NCBI RefSeq assembly: GCF_009466385.1 | Contig: NZ_WIAQ01000001.1 | Location: forward strand, 186,001 to 250,000 | Direction of reading: 5' to 3' | Source of the DNA: Peribacillus tepidiphilus | GTDB taxonomy: Bacteria; Bacillota; Bacilli; Bacillales; DSM-1321 | Length of the DNA: 64,000 nucleotides | Part shown: positions 1 to 7,357 of the stretch, in pieces | Layout of the letters: each line of letters begins with the position of its first letter | Numbering within the stretch: position 1 is the first letter of the stretch | Translations under genes and position numbers: made by a program | The notes under the pieces: generated by a model | What the model was told of the DNA's origin: nothing | Database searches by the model: none | Seen by the model: the letters and a program-made list of their open reading frames with translations, nothing else

Positions 1-296
1 TAACCAGTTTCTTCCTCCAATTCCCTTGAGGCTGTTACAATTGGCTCTTCCCCTTTTTCTAGCTTACCTGCCGGAATTTCTACTAGACTTCTTTCCATCG
101 CTTTTCTATATTGCTCAACCATGACGATTTTGTTTTCTGGTGTCAAGGCTAGAATCGCAACCGCCCCCGGATGTTTAATGAGCTCACGCTTGCTTTTTTT
201 TCCATCCGGAAGTTCCACTTCATCTACCTGCAGGCTAATGACCTTGCCTGTGAAAATGGTTTCAGAGGAAATGGTTTTTTCTTCGAATTTTTTCAT
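1..296 (-). CDS. nudF: ADP-ribose pyrophosphatase NudF (3' end cut by window)
   Basis: Nudix hydrolase that splits ADP-ribose to AMP and ribose 5-phosphate in the cytoplasm. The 98 visible residues begin MKKFEEKTI and hold almost the whole Nudix box (GKLEKGEEPIV...RELEEETG, about residues 76-97), with the RELEEE metal-binding helix intact. The ATG at 294-296 follows a GGGAGTGA ribosome site. The stop lies outside the window. nudF next to mciZ and yqkF is the order known from B. subtilis, which supports the name over a generic Nudix call. Confidence 0.93.
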   Translation of the reverse strand, partial: MKKFEEKTISSETIFTGKVISLQVDEVELPDGKKSKRELIKHPGAVAILALTPENKIVMVEQYRKAMERSLVEIPAGKLEKGEEPIVTASRELEEETG

Positions 297-311
297 TTTT
301 GTCACTCCCTG

Positions 312-341
312 TTCTATTGACAGACACTCTGCTCATACATT
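312..341 (+). promoter_or_regulatory. Candidate sigma-E promoter of mciZ
   Basis: TTCTATT at 312-318, a 15-base spacer, then CATACATT at 334-341 resembles the mother-cell sigma-E consensus (ATATT-like -35, CATACANT -10). It ends 28 bases before the mciZ ATG. mciZ of B. subtilis is known to be sigma-E controlled; that this site is used is an inference from sequence alone. Confidence 0.5.
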
Positions 342-369
342 TTACCATAATCGAATTGGGGGTTGTCTG

Positions 370-522
370 ATGAAAATTTATATGATGGATAATGGGATCG
401 TATTGTGCGGCAAGGCTTGGGAAATCAAAGCAAAGTTGAAGGAATACAATAGAGAATTTTATTATGTAAAAGACTGGGTGAATCATAAACAGAATCATGC
501 GCATCTAAAAATTGTGAAATAA
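370..522 (+). CDS. mciZ: MciZ, mother-cell inhibitor of FtsZ
   Basis: A 50-residue peptide starting MKIYMMDNGIVLCGKAW, with a GKAWEIKAKLKEY core and YVKDW that match the B. subtilis MciZ peptide closely. MciZ caps FtsZ filaments and blocks Z-ring assembly in the mother cell during sporulation. The ATG at 370 has a GGGGG ribosome site 7 bases upstream; the reading frame is open further upstream, but that part overlaps nudF antisense and has no ribosome site. It sits between nudF and yqkF, as in B. subtilis. The tail is about 10 residues longer than the 40-residue B. subtilis peptide (basic, HAHLKIVK end). Easily missed because of its size. Confidence 0.88.
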   Translation: MKIYMMDNGIVLCGKAWEIKAKLKEYNREFYYVKDWVNHKQNHAHLKIVK

Positions 523-612
523 CTGAGGCATATCTTTATTTTTTTCTCCACTCTTTCGGTACAATATAGCTAAATGTTTTTGGACAAGCCACTTTGAAGG
601 AGTGATAGATGA

Positions 613-1533
613 ATGAAAAAAAGAAGATTAGGAAAATCCGAGCTGTATGTGACCGAAATGGGTCTTGGTGCGATGTCAATCGGAACAGATGAAAAGGAAG
701 CGTTACATATTATTTCCGCTGCTCTTGATGAAGGAATTAATTATTTCGATACTGCCGATCTTTATGACTATGGCATGAATGAAAGGATTGTCGGAAAAGC
801 TCTTAAGCCGTATCGCGATTCTGTTATCATCGCCACTAAAGTCGGGAACAAATGGAACGAAAACAAGGATGCTTGGAGTTGGGATGCGTCCAAAAGCTAC
901 ATCCTTTCTGCGGTGAAAGATAGTCTTCACAGGCTTGGTACAGATTATATTGATTTGTACCAGCTACATGGCGGTACGATGGAAGACAACCATGAAGAAG
1001 TGGTAGAGGCTTTTGAACAGTTAGTTAAGGAAGGTTACATCCGTTATTACGGCATTTCTTCCATTCGACCAAATGTCATTGATTCTTTCGCACGAAAGTC
1101 CAATATTCAAACCGTTATGATGCAGTACAGTATCTTGGACAGAAGACCGGAAGAATGGATGACTATTTTGAAAGAAAATAACATCAGCATGATTGCCCGC
1201 GGTCCTGTTGCTAAAGGGCTTTTAAGTGAAAAAATGCTTGAAAAAGCTTCAGCTTCTGTTAAAGAAAAAGGCTATTTAGATTATTCTTTTCGTGAGCTTG
1301 AAGATACATTACATAAACTTCGTGAGATCTTTTCAACCCGAAGTATGAATGAGATCGCCCTCCAATATATTTTATCGCACGACGTCGTTGGAGCTGTTAT
1401 ACCAGGAGCAAGCTCTGTTAAACAGGTAAAGGAAAATGCTCAAGCTGTTCGAGGAGAAAGATTAACTGACGAAGAAGTGGAACTGATAAAATCCCTAACC
1501 AAGCTTAACAAATATGAACACCATAGGATTTAA
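613..1533 (+). CDS. yqkF: Aldo/keto reductase YqkF
   Basis: A 306-residue NADPH-dependent oxidoreductase of the aldo/keto reductase family, a TIM barrel acting on carbonyl substrates in the cytoplasm; the physiological substrate is unknown. FDTADLYDYGMNE (about 47-59) holds the catalytic Asp and Tyr, and the family His is in YQLHGG (about 116-121). The ATG at 613 has AAGGAG 10 bases upstream; an ATG at 609 is out of frame. A possible -10 (TACAAT, 561-566) precedes it. The gene ends in a good terminator. Synteny with mciZ and yqkE supports the name. Confidence 0.92.
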   Translation: MKKRRLGKSELYVTEMGLGAMSIGTDEKEALHIISAALDEGINYFDTADLYDYGMNERIVGKALKPYRDSVIIATKVGNKWNENKDAWSWDASKSYILSAVKDSLHRLGTDYIDLYQLHGGTMEDNHEEVVEAFEQLVKEGYIRYYGISSIRPNVIDSFARKSNIQTVMMQYSILDRRPEEWMTILKENNISMIARGPVAKGLLSEKMLEKASASVKEKGYLDYSFRELEDTLHKLREIFSTRSMNEIALQYILSHDVVGAVIPGASSVKQVKENAQAVRGERLTDEEVELIKSLTKLNKYEHHRI

Positions 1534-1544
1534 TGATTAACAAG

Positions 1545-1588
1545 AAAGCAAGGCGATAAAAAAACATTTATGGTGCCTTGCTTTTTTC
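1545..1588 (+). terminator. Terminator after yqkF
   Basis: A 10-bp stem AAAGCAAGGC / GCCTTGCTTT (1545-1554 with 1575-1584) followed by a T run. The A-rich 5' side could let it also act for the convergent yqkE. Confidence 0.85.
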
Positions 1589-1604
1589 TTATCATTTATA
1601 GGAT

Positions 1605-1859
1605 TTAGTCTTTATAACTTCGCCAGTCCATTTCACTTTCGTTCAGAAGCTCTTCAAACGTTTTATTTTTTTCTTTCTTTTTCAACTCTTCTTTTCTTCG
1701 TCTTTCCTCTTCTTCTTTTTTTAGAAGCTCTACCTTTGTCAATTCCTGTTGCTTTTCACGAAGTTGAGTAAGAAGCTCCTGGTTTAGCATATCTCCTAGC
1801 GTAAGTTTTTCTTCTTTTTTCGGTGTTTGGGTTGGATTTTTCTTACCTTTTTTCTTCAT
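1605..1859 (-). CDS. yqkE: YqkE family protein
   Basis: An 84-residue, very charged protein of unknown function. Residues 35-65 are almost all Lys, Glu, Arg and Leu and should form one long helix or coiled coil, followed by FEELLNESEMDWRSYKD, the conserved tail of this Bacillus family. No signal peptide or membrane segment. The ATG at 1859 has a GGAGGAA ribosome site. It is convergent with yqkF, as in B. subtilis. Confidence 0.85.
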   Translation of the reverse strand: MKKKGKKNPTQTPKKEEKLTLGDMLNQELLTQLREKQQELTKVELLKKEEEERRRKEELKKKEKNKTFEELLNESEMDWRSYKD

Positions 1860-1982
1860 GTTACACGTTCCTCCTATCCTTCCACATTATAGCACGAACC
1901 GCTCTATTCTTCTTAGGCATTAGTATACTTTCTTGTTTTTTACCCAAATTAATAATGAAGCTATTGAAAAAGGGGGGTTAGC

Positions 1983-2111
1983 ATGAGCAAAAGGGATAAA
2001 GGATATAGTCAAAAAGGCAAGCCAAATAACGATCGTGGGAATAACGTAATGGCAGCTGAGGAGCTTGAAAAAGCCATCCATCCTACAAAAAGGCAAAACA
2101 GTGAACAATAA
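1983..2111 (+). CDS. Small hydrophilic protein, 42 residues, unknown
   Basis: Begins MSKRDKGYSQKGKP and ends KRQNSEQ; rich in Lys, Asn, Gln and Gly, with no hydrophobic stretch. A strong GGGGGG ribosome site lies 6-11 bases before the ATG, which is the main reason to believe it. The composition is like many spore-core or small Bacillus proteins, but I recognise no family. It is divergent from yqkE and faces yqkD. Confidence 0.6.
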   Translation: MSKRDKGYSQKGKPNNDRGNNVMAAEELEKAIHPTKRQNSEQ

Positions 2112-2543
2112 TTGCGCACTCTTATTTGCGATTCGTTTCATCTCAGTTTGATAACAATATCCTAATTTTTATTCATCTATTATCAAGCTGAGATGACTAA
2201 TTTCTTTCATACAATTTAGAAAAATAGAGCCAATTTATTTTTGGAGAAGGTTATAGAGGCAGAAAATTTTGGGGTAAAGAATCCTTTACGATTCCATTTC
2301 TGCATCATGTTTTTCTGTTTTTTTTGCTTACATATTCAATATCAATCTTTATGCGACTTGTTTCATCCCACACTAGTTTAAAATAGTCCTCATGCTGATT
2401 CAGTCTCTGTTTTTCCCATATTATTTTACCATTGGTTTATTATTTCCTCTGCTATTTCCACAAATTTTTTCCAACAAAAAATTATAACAACTTTTTCTAA
2501 GATGATAAACTAAACATATAGTTGCTTTAACTTATGGGGTGAA
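2112..2543. other. Intergenic stretch before yqkD
   Basis: No convincing gene. It holds one long inverted repeat (2138-2196, listed separately) and otherwise AT-rich sequence. The last 80 bases should carry the yqkD promoter; I see no clear -35/-10 pair. Confidence 0.6.
2138..2196. repeat. Inverted repeat, 17-bp arms
   Basis: Arms 2138-2154 and 2180-2196 pair over 17 positions with one G.U-type mismatch, around a 25-base loop. There is no T run right after either arm, so it is not a standard terminator; it could be a processing hairpin or a repeat remnant. Confidence 0.6.
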
Positions 2544-3452
2544 ATGATGAAAAAGTGGTTAGTCCTTCTTTTTGGTGTGTTTACTTATGTTGTTGGAATC
2601 GGTATTTATTTTACAAACCGACTTATGTTTATGAGAAAAAAAGAGGATGAGTTTGTTCGGAATCGTGAAATTACTGCCAAACGAGTCAATGAAACAGAAT
2701 TTTATAAGCTGCCAAAAACCAAAGTGATGGTTGCTTCACCATTTGGGTACGATCTTGATTGCTACTTCATTCACCCGTACAACACAAAAAAATGGGTGAT
2801 TTTTTGCCACGGTATTACAGAGAATAAATGGAATTCCATTAAGTACATGAACTTATTCATAGAGCGGGGGTTTAACTCTATTATATATGATCATCGTCGC
2901 CACGGTGGTTCCGGTGGTCGCACAAGCTCTTATGGTTATTATGAAAAATGGGATCTGGATGCTGTTATTAAAGAATTGAAAAAACGTGAAGGAGAAGATG
3001 TAAAATTCGGGATTCACGGTGAATCGATGGGAGCTGTTACGGCTATTCTCTACGGAGGAACCATTGATGACGCTGCATCCTTCTATATTGTTGATTGTCC
3101 GTTTTCTGACTTTACAGAACAACTGAAATATCGCATTAAGCAAGAAATCAAAATTCCATCTTGGCTCGTCTTGCCAATCGGAAAATATTTCTTAAAGATG
3201 CGGGATGGTTACTGGATGAAGGATGTTTCTCCACAGTCCGTGATTTCAAACATACAAAAACCCGTTCTTTTTATTCATAGTGAAAAAGATGATTTTATAT
3301 TGTCGAACATGACAAGGGCTCTTTTTGAGAAAAAAACAGGAGACAAAAAGCTTTTTCTTGCCGTCAATGGAGCCCATGCACAATCCTTTAATGAAAATAG
3401 GAAGGAATATGAGGAAGCTATTGATGATTTTCTTGAGACCTTTTCCCTATAG
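2544..3452 (+). CDS. yqkD: Alpha/beta hydrolase YqkD, membrane-anchored
   Basis: A 302-residue serine hydrolase. An N-terminal membrane segment (about residues 4-22) is followed by an alpha/beta hydrolase fold: FCHGITENKW oxyanion region (about 92-101), HGESMG nucleophile elbow with catalytic Ser (about 159-164), acid Asp in HSEKDD (about 252), His in NGAHAQ (about 280). The substrate is unknown. Two tandem ATGs (2544, 2547) follow GGGGTG; the second has the better spacing. The stop codon lies inside a perfect palindrome. Confidence 0.88.
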   Translation: MMKKWLVLLFGVFTYVVGIGIYFTNRLMFMRKKEDEFVRNREITAKRVNETEFYKLPKTKVMVASPFGYDLDCYFIHPYNTKKWVIFCHGITENKWNSIKYMNLFIERGFNSIIYDHRRHGGSGGRTSSYGYYEKWDLDAVIKELKKREGEDVKFGIHGESMGAVTAILYGGTIDDAASFYIVDCPFSDFTEQLKYRIKQEIKIPSWLVLPIGKYFLKMRDGYWMKDVSPQSVISNIQKPVLFIHSEKDDFILSNMTRALFEKKTGDKKLFLAVNGAHAQSFNENRKEYEEAIDDFLETFSL

Positions 3453-3485
3453 GGGCGTTTCTCTCAAACGCCCCTATAGGGAAAA
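3441..3485. repeat. Perfect 20-bp hairpin over the yqkD stop
   Basis: Arms 3441-3460 and 3466-3485 are perfect inverted copies around a 5-base loop, and include the last codons of yqkD. No T run follows on either strand, so simple intrinsic termination is not obvious; the hairpin may protect or end the convergent yqkD and yqkB transcripts. Confidence 0.8.
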
Positions 3486-3544
3486 GCGAAAAACGTTCGC
3501 ACTCAGCCCTCAAGAAGTGAGTAAATATCTTCTACTGAATGTAT

Positions 3545-3874
3545 TCACCCGTGCGTTTTATCGTAAAAACTCATTCGCGGATTTAGGATGCCCCCCGGAC
3601 TTTTCAGTTGAAAGCAGTTCGCTTCCTTTACAAAATCAATTTTCATTATATCGTCTAAAAAGATCATTTTGGATTTTTCCACATACACGTCCCCGGCGTT
3701 TGTAGCGATTTTCTGATCATCCTCTTCCAGCTCTTCGACAAGCCAAAGAGCCGTAATTCCGTTTACTACACAGCCACAATCCTCTGTGTCATATTTTAAC
3801 TTCAAAAAGCCTTTCTTCTCTCCAAGCTTTTCTTGAAGCTTTGTCAATGCAGCTTCTGTCCATGTAATCTCCAT
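3545..3874 (-). CDS. yqkB: YqkB, HesB/IscA-like protein
   Basis: A 109-residue protein of the HesB-like/Fe-S biosynthesis fold. Begins MEITWTEAALTKLQEKL; DCGCVVNG (about 32-39) gives two close cysteines and a third Cys sits near residue 87 (EANCFQL). Typical A-type carriers have C...CGC, so the arrangement is permuted and a true cluster carrier role is uncertain. The ATG at 3874 follows AAAGGGG. Its divergent neighbour is a CDGSH iron-sulfur protein. Confidence 0.85.
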   Translation of the reverse strand: MEITWTEAALTKLQEKLGEKKGFLKLKYDTEDCGCVVNGITALWLVEELEEDDQKIATNAGDVYVEKSKMIFLDDIMKIDFVKEANCFQLKSPGGILNPRMSFYDKTHG

Positions 3875-4004
3875 TATGGATCATTCCCCTTTCCTGTACA
3901 TCATTTATTGTAGCACGGTAAGAAATCCGTTGAAAAAGGATAGGCTTATTAGTAGGATTAAAGTATAAATGTGACAATTTTGTGAATTCAAAGGAGGACA
4001 TCCT

Positions 4005-4223
4005 ATGTCAAAAGTGCAGATTAAAGTGATGGATAACGGGCCGCTACGTATAACCGGAGAAGTTGAACTCATTGATGCGGAAGGGAATGTGTTCCCGACA
4101 AAGCCGACTTTTTCATTATGCCGCTGTGGGCTTTCGGAAAAACTTCCTTTTTGCGACGCTTCCCATAAAGGAAAATTTTCTTCCTGCGTTCGTGCGGAAA
4201 AAGTGCTAGATGACCAAAAGTGA
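4005..4223 (+). CDS. CDGSH iron-sulfur domain protein
   Basis: A 72-residue soluble protein with C39-x-C41...C50-D-A-S-H54, that is CRCGLSEKLPFCDASH. This is the three-Cys one-His motif that binds a labile [2Fe-2S] cluster in the mitoNEET/CDGSH family, here with DASH in place of DGSH. Likely role: redox-sensitive cluster or electron transfer; the partner is unknown. AAAGGAGG lies 7 bases before the ATG. Its stop overlaps the ATG of a 36-codon frame (TGATG), and the frataxin-like fra gene follows. Confidence 0.88.
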   Translation: MSKVQIKVMDNGPLRITGEVELIDAEGNVFPTKPTFSLCRCGLSEKLPFCDASHKGKFSSCVRAEKVLDDQK

Positions 4224-4333
4224 TGTTTGTTTTTGATTCAAACAACAAGCCCTTTAGACCATTAACGGAATTTTATAACTATGAATTAGGAAGATTAAGT
4301 GAGCGTAGAAGTTTTAACGACGAATGGGTTTGA
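4223..4333 (+). CDS. Possible 36-residue translationally coupled ORF
   Basis: Its ATG overlaps the TGA of the CDGSH gene (TGATG). The peptide (MFVFDSNNKPF...NDEWV) has no recognised family and no ribosome site of its own. It may be a coupled micro-protein or the eroded start of a lost gene. Confidence 0.3.
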   Translation: MFVFDSNNKPFRPLTEFYNYELGRLSERRSFNDEWV

Positions 4334-4378
4334 GGAACTTCCCTGAACGACATAATTTTTATTTTAGGAGGGAACAAC

Positions 4379-4750
4379 ATGGAGGTTTTCGCCAAATATT
4401 TAGCAGGTATCGATAACCCCGACCACCGCGACCGAACAGAGGAAATTTTGGTGTGGGTTGCTAATAAATTTCCAAATTTGGAACCGCTAATCAAATGGAA
4501 TACGCCAATGTTTTCCGATCACGGCACATTTATCATCGGCTTTTCCACAGCGAAGCATCATTTGAGCGTTTCACCCGAAGAAGTAGGCATTGCGCACTTT
4601 GCCGATGACATTGCCCAAGCTGGCTACAGCGCTACCAAAGGCTTGTTTCGAATTCCGTGGAATGAGCCGGTAAATTACGAATTGCTTGAGAAAATGATTG
4701 AATTTAATATTCAGGATAAAGCAGACTGTTCCACTTTTTGGCGGAAATAG
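4379..4750 (+). CDS. fra: Frataxin-like iron chaperone Fra (YdhG family)
   Basis: A 123-residue DUF1801 protein. Begins [22 protein letters not shown] and ends [14 protein letters not shown], matching B. subtilis Fra (YdhG) along its whole length; conserved core [19 protein letters not shown] (about 38-56). Fra binds iron and supplies it for Fe-S cluster and haem assembly. TTTTAGGAGG gives a strong ribosome site. In B. subtilis the gene is elsewhere; here it sits beside a CDGSH protein and YqkB, giving an iron-handling neighbourhood. Confidence 0.88.
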   Translation: MEVFAKYLAGIDNPDHRDRTEEILVWVANKFPNLEPLIKWNTPMFSDHGTFIIGFSTAKHHLSVSPEEVGIAHFADDIAQAGYSATKGLFRIPWNEPVNYELLEKMIEFNIQDKADCSTFWRK

Positions 4751-4830
4751 AAAAAATACTTATTCCAGAAAATGGCCCTATAGTGGCAGAGTGAAACTTC
4801 ATTGTTTTTAGTTAACTGTGAATTTCACTT

Positions 4831-4855
4831 ATTCCACTAACGGGTGCTTTAGTGA
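4831..4855. repeat. Short dispersed repeat, copy 1
   Basis: ATTCCACTAACGGGTGCTTT resembles copies near 11357, 12097 and 12157 that share a TTCC-n-AA(T)CGGGYGC core. The gap 4751-5051 holds this and a terminator and no gene. Confidence 0.5.
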
Positions 4856-4930
4856 AAGAAGAATTAATTGATTTTAAGATTGAGATCATGTTTTAGTTAT
4901 TCCATTATAGAGCACGATTGTAGAGTAACA

Positions 4931-4974
4931 AAAAGCCCAATTTCTAGGTATTGAATTTGAGAAATTGGGCTTTT
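4931..4974. terminator. Bidirectional terminator between fra and yolD
   Basis: A 15-bp perfect stem (4931-4945 with 4960-4974) with an A run on the left arm and a T run on the right. It serves fra on the plus strand and the YolD gene on the minus strand. Confidence 0.85.
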
Positions 4975-5051
4975 AATTATTGGCATTTTCTTTCTGCATT
5001 TCCTGACCTTACGCTACCCCTATTAAAGTTTGTATTTCTAATGCTGTTTTC

Positions 5052-5381
5052 TTAGTATTGCTCAATTTCAATAATATCTCCTAATTTTAAAACATGTTTT
5101 TTAGTCAAGTAATCAACAATTCGTAATTCTCTTTTTAGCTGATCAATGTAATGAATATTGCCGACAAGTTTCTTCATTTCACCTTTTTGATAATAAGTGA
5201 ATTGTAGAGTAATGTTCTCTTCCATAGCCCTACAGATAACTTCATTAAATTCTTCATATTTTTGTTCATCCAAAACCGGTTTTTCGACTTTATCTAAACT
5301 TTCATTGTATTCCCTTAGTAATTTTACATGTTCTGGTAACATCATTGAAACCCATTTGATACGGCCTCTGTCACGAATCAC
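5052..5381 (-). CDS. YolD-like protein
   Basis: A 109-residue protein of the YolD-like family. Starts MIRDRGRIKWVSMMLPEHV, the family signature, and carries the FTYYQKG...GNIHYID beta-rich core. YolD-like genes habitually accompany UvrX/YqjW-type Y-family DNA polymerases and are thought to belong to the SOS mutagenesis gene set; the biochemical role is not known. The GTG start at 5381 has only a cramped AGG site directly before it. A second, truncated copy of the same start lies just upstream (5450-5506), so the 5' end was probably rearranged. Confidence 0.82.
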   Translation of the reverse strand: MIRDRGRIKWVSMMLPEHVKLLREYNESLDKVEKPVLDEQKYEEFNEVICRAMEENITLQFTYYQKGEMKKLVGNIHYIDQLKRELRIVDYLTKKHVLKLGDIIEIEQY

Positions 5382-5449
5382 CTCAAGACACCTGCTTTTC
5401 CATTACATTTTGTGGGACATTATATAAAATCACTTGTCACTATTGAAAA

Positions 5450-5506
5450 TCAAATTAATTTCTTGACATTTAATATAAATTTAATTCGACCCCTGTCTCT
5501 GATCAT
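5450..5506 (-). pseudogene. Truncated duplicate of a yolD start
   Basis: ATG at 5506 opens MIRDRGRIKF, nearly the same ten residues as the intact YolD gene, then runs LNVKKLI to a stop. A GGAGGGA ribosome site lies 5' of it. It looks like the 5' remnant of a second yolD copy or a failed duplication. Confidence 0.65.
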
Positions 5507-5537
5507 TCGTTAGGTCCCTCCTGTCTGCTGAACTAGC

Positions 5538-5625
5538 TTAGACGATAAATTCCAGGGGATTTTTCCAACAATCCCGCCAGAATTAGATGATTTATTCCAT
5601 CAATTTTCCAATAATTCCACCAGAT
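5538..5625. repeat. Two tandem imperfect 43-45-bp repeats
   Basis: Units 5538-5582 and 5583-5625 align over their full length (TTAGAYGAT-n-ATTCCA ... TTTTCCAAYAAT-n-CCGCCAGA type pattern) with about eight differences and one small indel. They lie between the polymerase stop and the yolD remnant. Confidence 0.65.
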
Positions 5626-5716
5626 CCTGCTTTTTTACGCCTTTTGTCCCTGCTCGACTGTTATCTTGGAAAGCTAAAGAATTAATGTGGCAGCCAAGAG
5701 GCATTGCTCGACACCC

Positions 5717-6976
5717 CTATGCTTTATGTCCGCCAACGAGCTTGCTGCGATAGACAGCTGTTCCCGCTTCGGTGTAAGATACAGCTCGGAGTAGCGCTTT
5801 TGAGCCAAACTTTCTACGGATTCGGTCTACCGTATATCCAAGTTCTCTTTTTTTCCACCTGTTCGGCTCAAATAAAGTAAGCTGCATTTGGACATCATCC
5901 GTTATATTAGAAAGAGAAACAGAAATTTGCCGGACTGTTTTTCCTTCATAATTCTCACGGAACAGCTCGAGACAAACACGATATAAATCCATCGTAATGT
6001 TCGTCGGCTGATCCACAGAACGAGAGCGGAGAAATCCGCCGCCGAATTCATCCTGACTGTAGCCGATACCAAGACTGATCGTCCGCCCTGCTTTTTTATG
6101 TGTTCTTGCCCTTCTTGCCACTTCCTCACAAATTTCCAAAATCACGCTTTTGATTTCATGCTCTTCTTTATAGTCTCGCAACAAGATTTGACTTTTTCCA
6201 AAGCTGATCTGCCCTTCCATAATCGGTGCTCCAATTTCTGAAAGGTCGATCCCCCAAGCATGATAATAAAGCTGATTTCCCATAATACCAAACTTCGCCT
6301 CAAGCTTCTCCAAGCTGTAGTTAGCCAGCTGACCAACGGAAAAAATCCCCATGCTGTTTAACGTCTTTTGAACACGTTTCCCAATTCCCCACATCTCGCT
6401 TAGTGGAGATAACGGCCAAAGTTTTTTTTTCACATCATCATACGTCCACTCAGCTATACCGGTTTTTTTGGCTTCAAGGTCTAAACAAAGCTTCGACAAC
6501 AGCATGTTTGGTCCAATTCCAATGGCACATGGAAGCTGAAATTCCCTTTCGATTTCGTTTTTAATTTTTTGGGCAATCGTTTTCGCATCTCCCCATAGCG
6601 GAATCGCTCCATCCACCTTCAAAAAGCTTTCATCCACGCTATAGGTGTGAATAGCTTCTTTTGGGACGTAACGATGAAACAGTCGGGTAATTTCAGTCGA
6701 AATCCGCAAATAGGTAGACATTTTCGGTTCAACAAGGCGAATACGGGGGTCATCCGGAATTTCAAACATTCGGGAGCCGGTTTTTATGCCGAATTCCTTC
6801 TTCAAAAGTGGAGATGCGGCAAGTACAACACTTCCCTTCCTTTCTTTGTCCCCTACAATGGCAATATAAGAAGTTAGTGGATCCTCTCCCATCATCACAG
6901 CCGAACAACTGGCATAAAAGCTTTTCATATCCACGCACAAAATATGATGATGAGGCATCTTACTGTAATCCACCAT
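5717..6976 (-). CDS. polYB: Y-family DNA polymerase, UvrX/YqjW type (PolYB)
   Basis: A 419-residue translesion polymerase. From the ATG at 6976 (TAGGAGG just upstream): MVDYSKMPHHHILCVDMKSFYAS with metal-binding Asp16 and steric-gate aromatic, YSVDESF (about 112-118) with the second acidic pair, helix-hairpin-helix SEMWGIGKRVQ (about 190-200), and QLTLF near the C-terminus as a beta-clamp motif. The frame is open for another 45 codons upstream, but those cross the LexA boxes and lack a ribosome site. UvrX/YqjW polymerases are damage-induced and error-prone. Paired LexA boxes in the promoter indicate SOS control here. Confidence 0.9.
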   Translation of the reverse strand: MVDYSKMPHHHILCVDMKSFYASCSAVMMGEDPLTSYIAIVGDKERKGSVVLAASPLLKKEFGIKTGSRMFEIPDDPRIRLVEPKMSTYLRISTEITRLFHRYVPKEAIHTYSVDESFLKVDGAIPLWGDAKTIAQKIKNEIEREFQLPCAIGIGPNMLLSKLCLDLEAKKTGIAEWTYDDVKKKLWPLSPLSEMWGIGKRVQKTLNSMGIFSVGQLANYSLEKLEAKFGIMGNQLYYHAWGIDLSEIGAPIMEGQISFGKSQILLRDYKEEHEIKSVILEICEEVARRARTHKKAGRTISLGIGYSQDEFGGGFLRSRSVDQPTNITMDLYRVCLELFRENYEGKTVRQISVSLSNITDDVQMQLTLFEPNRWKKRELGYTVDRIRRKFGSKALLRAVSYTEAGTAVYRSKLVGGHKA

Positions 6977-6995
6977 ATTTTCTCCTCCTACAAAA

Positions 6996-7009
6996 CGAAT
7001 GTATGTTCG
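6996..7009. promoter_or_regulatory. LexA (DinR) box 1
   Basis: CGAATGTATGTTCG matches the Bacillus SOS consensus CGAAC-N4-GTTCG at 9 of 10 positions. It sits 19 bases before the polYB ATG, where LexA would block transcription or initiation. Confidence 0.82.
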
Positions 7010-7036
7010 CATATATATCCTATCCACAATAGTAAC

Positions 7037-7050
7037 CGAATATACGTTCG
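7037..7050. promoter_or_regulatory. LexA (DinR) box 2
   Basis: CGAATATACGTTCG, again 9 of 10 against the Bacillus consensus. It is 41 bases from box 1, about four helical turns, so two LexA dimers could bind on the same face. Confidence 0.82.
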
Positions 7051-7357
7051 TATTCAATGGAAATTTTCTTGCACCTTTCAACATAGCGGATAAAATTCCT
7101 GTATGATCCACCCGAGGAAAATTTATTATTCCAGAAAAATAAAACGTCCCATTTTCACAAACCGTATTAGCCGCAAAGTCATTAAAAAAATCTCTAAAAA
7201 AACAACGAAACCATCTAATTTCGTATTTTTTTAAAGTGTCTTTCCTCCTATTATTTGTAATTTAATTGTAATAAGTTTGAACAAAAAATGTTACGAAAAT
7301 ATCGTAGGATAATTCAAGAGAAAAAGATTCATAGACAACTAGGGGGATAAAAACAAC
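7051..7357. other. Divergent promoter region of polYB and the NlpC/P60 gene
   Basis: No gene. A short weak hairpin with a T run is at 7205-7232. A possible plus-strand promoter is TTGAAC (7277-7282), 17 bases, TATCGT (7300-7305). Otherwise AT-rich. Confidence 0.45.

Noticed and set aside
121-369. N-terminal extension of the mciZ frame
   Set aside because: It is antisense to nudF, has no ribosome site, and known MciZ peptides start at the internal Met.
5538-5625. CRISPR array
   Set aside because: Only two adjacent imperfect units with no spacers; no cas genes in the window.
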